From the NCBI GenBank assembly GCA_029961685.1, contig JARWKL010000010.1, positions 7,275,931-7,339,930 on the forward strand: a stretch of DNA of 64,000 nt, written 5' to 3'. The stretch comes from Aristolochia californica (lineage: Eukaryota; Streptophyta; Magnoliopsida; Piperales; Aristolochiaceae). The notes beneath the pieces were generated by a model. That model made no database searches, was not told the DNA's origin, and was given only the letters and a program-made list of their open reading frames with translations. Position numbers and translations under genes: made by a program. Positions 59,601 through 64,000 of this stretch are shown piece by piece (position 1 is the first letter of the stretch; each line of letters opens with the position of its first letter).

Positions 59601-62481
59601 GACAACATGTGCCTACACTCCTCAACAAAACGGTGTAGCTGAACGAAAAAACCGTCATATTCTTGAGGTAACTCAAGGTCTATTATATGCCATGAAAGTT
59701 CCATACTTTTATTGGCCCCATGCTGTCCTTACAACTTGTTTCCTTATAAAACATCTACCGTCTACCATTTTTGGGAATAAATCCCCCTACTCTAAACTAT
59801 TACCACATGATGATCCGTTTGCATTACCATTGAAAGTCTTCGGTTGTCAATGTTTTGTTCATAATACATTGCCTAGACACAACAAACCTGACCCTAAATC
59901 TATCAAATGTATTTTTTTGGTATACTTTCGCACACAAAAGGGTTATGTTTGTTATAGTTCTCCTTTGCAACGTTTTTTTGTGTCCAGGGATGTAACATTC
60001 TTTGAAGACTCCTCATATTATTCTGATAGCGCTCCACCTGGTATGTCATCAGTACCAAGTTCTCCTCAACCAGTTGTGCCTCGTGATACAAAGATTGTTC
60101 AACCCCCAAAGACAATGGCCGATACCACACCTGCCAAGTTGTCGGATCCACCAGAGGTAAGTCCTTCATCTCCAGTCATTTTTGGTCCTCAATTTGATAC
60201 TCATCCTATTGCTATAAGAAAAGAACCTCGATCATGCACTCAACCTTCTACTTCTCATCCTATTTCCAATTTTGTGTCTCATCATCGCCTCTCACCAGTA
60301 TATTGTCAGTTTCTTTCTTCTATTTCCTCCATATGTGTTCCGCAGTCATATCAGGAGGCTCTACAACATCGAGGGTGGAAGGTAGCAATGGATGAAGAAA
60401 TGAAGGCACTCTATGATAATCACACACGGTCCTTGGTTCCTCTACCTACAGATAAAAAACCCGTTGGTTGCAAGTGGGTCTATACAGTTAAACATAATCC
60501 GGATGGGACTATTGCACGACTGAAGGCATGTCTAGTTGCAAAAGGTTACACTCAATGCTATGGCATTGATTATGATGAGACACACTCTCCAGTGGCAAAA
60601 ATGACCTCGGTATGTATTTTATTATCCTTGGCTGCTAATTCTTCATGGCCAATATATCAACTGGATGTTAAAAATGCATTTCTCAATGGTAATATCAAAG
60701 AAGAGATTTATATGCTACAACCACCTGGATATGTGGTTGAGGGGGAATCCGTATGTCACCTTAAAAAATCTCTATATGGACTAAAGCAGTCCCCACAGGC
60801 ATGGTTTGAGAAATTTAGTCAAACCATCATACGGGCAGGTTTTTACAGATGACTCAATATTTGTTGAGAACACAACACGAGGTAAGATGATTCTAGTTGT
60901 TTATGTTGATGACATTATTTTAACTGGGAGTGATTCTGAGGGCATTCAGAAAATAAAAGAAAGAATATGTGCTGAATTCAAGACGAAGGATCTTGGATTA
61001 CTGAAATATTTTTTGGGTATTGTGGTCTTACAATCCAGACATGGGATTGTTCTATCCCAAAGAAAATATGTCCTTGATCTACTAGAAGAAACATGTATGA
61101 TGGGATGCAAACCGGTAGACACTCTTATGGATGCAAATACAAAATTATGTGGAGGCCTTGGAGAAGATGTAGATATTGGCAAATATCAAAGGTTGGTGGA
61201 ATGACTTATTTACCTATGTGTAACAAGGCCAGATATTTCATATGCATTAAGTGTTGTAAGTCAGTATATGCACAAGCCACAACTTAGTCATTGGCAAACA
61301 CTTGAGAGGATACTACGTTATCTAAAAGGAGCTCTTGGAAAAAGGGCTCCTCTGTAAAAAAACATGAACACTTCAACATTGAGGGATTCACGGATGCAGA
61401 CTAGGCCGGATCCCCATATGATAGAAAATCTACTTCTAGATTTAGCATGATGGTTGGAGGAAATCTGGTTATGTGGAAAAGCAAAAAATAAAATGTAGTA
61501 GCACGGTCAAGTGCAGAAGCAGAATACAGAGCCATGGCACACACTGTAAGTGAACTCTTATGGATAAGATCTCTTCTCACTGAATTGGGATTCTATAAAG
61601 AACTCCAATGGATCTATACTGTGATAATCAAGCAGCAATACATATTGCATCGAATCCAGACTTCCATGAGAGGACAAAGCAAATTGAGGTAGATTGCCAC
61701 TTTATACGAGAAAAATTCCAAGCTGGTCTCTTATCCCTTAAGCACATATCATCACAAAATCAAGCAGCAGACATTCTCACCAAACCAATCACTCACAAGA
61801 TTATGTTCACCATATGCTGCAAGTTGGGCGTTTATGATGTCTTCTCACCCCTAGCTTGAGGGGAAGTGTTACAATGTGGGACCCACCATGAGGACGTAAG
61901 TCATCAAGAAGAGTCCTAGAGGACGTGGGACACCAAGAAGAGTTCTCACCCAAAGCAAGCACGAGTTAAGAAGCAAGAAGCACAAGCTGAATTGATTTAG
62001 AAGACTTGAAGATCAAGTGGGACCCACAAATATCTCACGAGCTGGCACTCTTATCAAGGTGCACTGGGAGATCATGAGGGGCCCACAAGGATAAGGCTAC
62101 GAGCTGGCTTATCCATTACATTCACATTAATAATGAAGGACTCCTAGTTCTACACAAGTTTGGCTTCTAGTGGTTTAGTTTGAATAGACTTACTCATATT
62201 GAAGAGTTAGAGTTGGAATGTAATTAGGCTTGAAGGACAAGTTGTATAAGGACTCTACCTCCTCCTCTACTATAAATAGAGGCATTTTAAGTCGAAATTA
62301 ATCAAGGCAATACATTCAATCCTGAGTTGGTTTATCTCTATCTCTCTCCTTGCTTGGCGCAACCTCCTCTTCTCTTTTTATTTTTTTCTTCTCTCTACAC
62401 GAGAGCTTTCCTTCCCTTTTCTCCTTTTTCTTTCTTCTTTCTCTTGTTCGTGATCATGGACAAGGGATCCTAAATTCAACA
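56618..62481 (+). mobile_element. Copia B3, full-length but defective
   Basis: The LTRs are 56618-57231 (614 bp) and 61867-62481 (615 bp). The target duplication is ATAAT at 56613-56617 and 62482-62486. PBS TGGTCTCAGAGC is at 57232-57243, and the purine tract GAGGGGAAG precedes the 3' LTR. It landed on the copy of ATAAT made by A6, so the two elements are back to back with a shared duplication. Confidence 0.92.
57710..61859 (+). pseudogene. Copia B3 gag-pol, nearly complete but broken
   Basis: Domains in order: gag (FMSWSTSVRRFLITKDLLGH), an RG-rich stretch, CCHC knuckles (CRYRACTYCGRYGHYKEIC), protease (SDSGASEHL), GAG-pre-integrase (RLWHNRLGHPSIQSLHHM), integrase (HTDVWGP; TPQQNGVAERKNRHILEV), RT (WKVAMDEEMKALYDNHTRS; QLDVKNAFLNGNIKEEIYM; VYVDDIILTG intact) and RNase H ([23 protein letters not shown]). 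Breaks: stop at 58061, frameshift near 58710, stop near 59057, stop near 59527 with the integrase SDN motif changed to FEN, a frameshift in RT near 60840 and later stops. It is the best-preserved copia here. Confidence 0.92.
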
Positions 62482-62591
62482 ATAATAACAAATAGAAGAT
62501 TGAAAACTCACTCCCAAAACTATCAATTTCTATATCATTTCTAAGCTCACCAAAGCTTGGAGGTCTTTCAAGCAGATCCTTTTCATGAAAA

Positions 62592-63209
62592 TTATTTAGG
62601 GATTTCAAATGAAAAAGGATAGGCATGAAAATCAGACTTCAAGCTCTTGTAGATGTTTGTCATGTTTTCAATAAAAGGGGCAGCCCTTACATCTTGTGAT
62701 GGATAAGGTAACTTGCAAATTGTACCTTTTAATGTGAATTCCACTAGTCTTGACAAACAAGAATTGCATCGACAGCAGTTGCCATCTTTGACATAACCAT
62801 CAGTCCAAGCACTCCACGATACAACAGCTCGTTTAGGCATTAAGTTGAACAACTCCCTTGCAAATGGCATATCACCATACTTTGCATAACTGTCCACAAT
62901 AGAGTTCAAAGAACCCATTGTAGTAGTTGTTCTTGGAACACCCAACTTGTCCACAATAGAATATTTGAAGCGAGATGGAGTATCCATGTGCATCTTCACT
63001 TTGTTAACTTCAACGTTTGGTTCAAGAGAAGGTTCCTGTCCAACCACCTCGTTCTCCTCATCTTCTAATGGTGAAATAACATGGGATTGTTGTATTACTT
63101 CAGTCAAGTTGTTCATAACTGCCTGCCTGCCGTTGGCCTTTCTCCCCATCAGGAACATAACAGCTCTTTGGACAAGAAACGGCCGATTTTGTATTTCCAT
63201 GCTCCACAA
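62592..63209 (-). CDS. Chimeric ORF: unassigned N-part, PPR repeats, RING half
   Basis: A 205-codon open frame on the - strand. Residues 1-90 are polar and unassigned (possibly gypsy gag-derived). Residues 101-143 are PPR repeats (LNSIVDSYAKYGDMPFAREL; MPKRAVVSWSAWTDGYVKDG). Residues 145-192 match the second half of the BRCA1/BARD1 RING finger and its tail (CNSCL, TICKLPYPSQDVRAAPFIEN, MTNIYKSLKS). The frame stops at FEIPK; further BRCA1/BARD1-side sequence (LLERPPSFGELRNDIE) follows to 62487, then B3 and A6 intervene and the same gene resumes at 53890. Two unrelated host proteins are thus joined without introns in one open frame. Confidence 0.72.
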   Translation of the reverse strand: MWSMEIQNRPFLVQRAVMFLMGRKANGRQAVMNNLTEVIQQSHVISPLEDEENEVVGQEPSLEPNVEVNKVKMHMDTPSRFKYSIVDKLGVPRTTTTMGSLNSIVDSYAKYGDMPFARELFNLMPKRAVVSWSAWTDGYVKDGNCCRCNSCLSRLVEFTLKGTICKLPYPSQDVRAAPFIENMTNIYKSLKSDFHAYPFSFEIPK

Positions 63210-63244
63210 CTTTGGATTTCCAGGCTCTGGAGTTCGACTCTAGA

Positions 63245-63714
63245 ATTCCAAGCTCAAAGAATTTAGGTTGACCCATTTTGGGACAGCGAAAATTATTCGC
63301 CGAGACAGAGGCAGCTCAGAAATTTTCAGTATCCACGACTTCGGATTTCCAGACTCTGGGCTTGTCTTCCCCCCTTTTGTCTGGGGTTGGATCTTCCAGC
63401 CAAAAAGTTCAAAACCCTACCTGAGTATTTGTCGAGTTTTTGGTTGACTCTTTTCATTCATGCCTCAATTTCTACTCGCATTGCTGCCATTCGCACCTCC
63501 CTTTCGAGTCAATTGAGTTGCTGGTCGATTCTTTTCAATCATGCCTCAGTTTCTACCCTCATTGCTGCCATTCGCACCTCCCATTCGAGTTTGTAAGAGT
63601 TATCTTCCATCCTTCGTGTGATGTCCGGGGGCCTATTTAATCCAACGACAATCTTAGAAACTTTACTCGTGATCTGCTTCATTTGCTATTTGAACCTCTG
63701 CTCGAATCTTGTCT
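63245..63714 (-). pseudogene. Gypsy D gag N-terminal remnant
   Basis: On the - strand a frame reads KQITSKVSKIVVGLNRPPD, then two near-identical heptad-like repeats containing EVRMAAMRVE(T/I)EA, each broken by a TGA where Trp is likely, followed by LKRIDQQLN and MKRVNQKLDKYSG. This is the coiled-coil region typical of plant gypsy gag. It lies directly between the D LTR and the chimeric ORF, all in the same sense. A normal PBS beside the LTR is not evident. Confidence 0.6.
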
Positions 63715-64000
63715 TGTTACAGTCCCGGATCTGACACGTGGATTCTTTGGGAGGATCTGTGGTCTGCCACGGGTTACGGGTCTTCCAAGCATTACCATAG
63801 GGGTAGTAGGAAGACATGGGGAAGACGAAAACGGAGATCAAGCCAAAGGGAAGTTTGATGCCCTAGAGCTTGTTGAGGAGAACTCTAAGCCTCTCTACGC
63901 TAGATTTAACCTAATTCTTAATACTTCAATGCTTTCTTTTCTCATTACTCTTACCCCTTAAATAGGGTTCACCCTGTTAGGGTTTAATAAAATATTACAA
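63715..64000 (-). mobile_element. Gypsy D LTR, continues past the window
   Basis: On the - strand it ends CAGATCCGGGACTGTAACA at 63715, matching the D LTR fragment at 31890-32119 base for base over long stretches (including GTATTAAGAATTAGGTTAAA). A CCCTATTTAAGGGG box lies near 63950 as in the E LTR. Its start is off-window. Being upstream of gag on the - strand it is the 5' LTR of that element. Confidence 0.82.

Noticed and set aside
62350..62544. Small + frame in the B3 3' LTR end
   Set aside because: Pyrimidine-rich LTR sequence read as Phe/Leu/Ser; same frame appears in other LTR copies with different breaks.

Overview
This is plant (angiosperm) nuclear DNA. The only clear host gene is the 3' part of a plastid malonyl-CoA:ACP transacylase (MCAT) gene. 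It has seven exons with GT-AG introns at 467-2483 on the + strand. Almost everything after about 3.3 kb is transposable element sequence, mostly LTR retrotransposons nested in one another, plus PIF/Harbinger and hAT DNA transposons. No RNA genes, CRISPR arrays or bacterial-type operons were seen.

Layout: 1-2.5 kb MCAT; 3.3-9.4 kb a decayed Harbinger element (transposase and Myb/SANT-type partner ORF on the - strand) whose ORF1 is split by a hAT-like element (7049-9347, 8-bp target duplication) that itself holds an LTR element (copy A1); 9.5-12 kb a run of host gene fragments (PPR, HAK/KUP potassium transporter, copine C2, DUF1771-SMR) that fuses in frame to a gypsy polyprotein tail and gypsy LTR; 12-17 kb a copia element (H) split by non-autonomous element A2 and carrying a solo LTR; 17.3-25.7 kb elements G, A3, A4, copia F and a solo copia LTR; 25.8-30.2 kb a non-autonomous LTR element (C') with an R3H-domain fragment and a Harbinger insertion; 30.2-52.6 kb a deep nest: - strand copia B2 contains a rearranged gypsy block (E/D) and element C, and C contains copia B1, A5 and a 5.3-kb gypsy; 52.6-63.2 kb a BRCA1/BARD1-like pseudogene on the - strand, split by A6 and copia B3, whose upstream end is an uninterrupted gag/PPR/RING chimeric ORF next to a gypsy LTR at the window edge.

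Insertion calls rest on target site duplications read directly: TCGGT (B1), GTAGA (C), TATCT (A5), ATCGA (A2), CTTTA (A3), ATGGG (solo C' LTR), ATAAT (A6 and B3), TAA (Harbinger), CTTCTCAG/A (hAT), and imperfect TTGAC/TTGGC (gypsy) and CGTAT/TGTAT (solo B LTR).

Family names A, B, C/C', D, E, F, G and H are labels used only here. B is an autonomous-type copia (600-615 bp LTRs). A and C' lack pol but keep a short remnant of a copia pol C-terminus before the polypurine tract, so they look like non-autonomous relatives. The most interesting signal is that two gypsy-linked loci (9.5-12 kb, and 52.6-53.9 plus 62.5-64 kb) each carry several host gene fragments in the sense of the element, spliced together without visible introns, and fused in frame to element coding sequence. 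A C' element carries a further fragment (R3H). This looks like recurrent RNA-level gene capture by a retrotransposon lineage.
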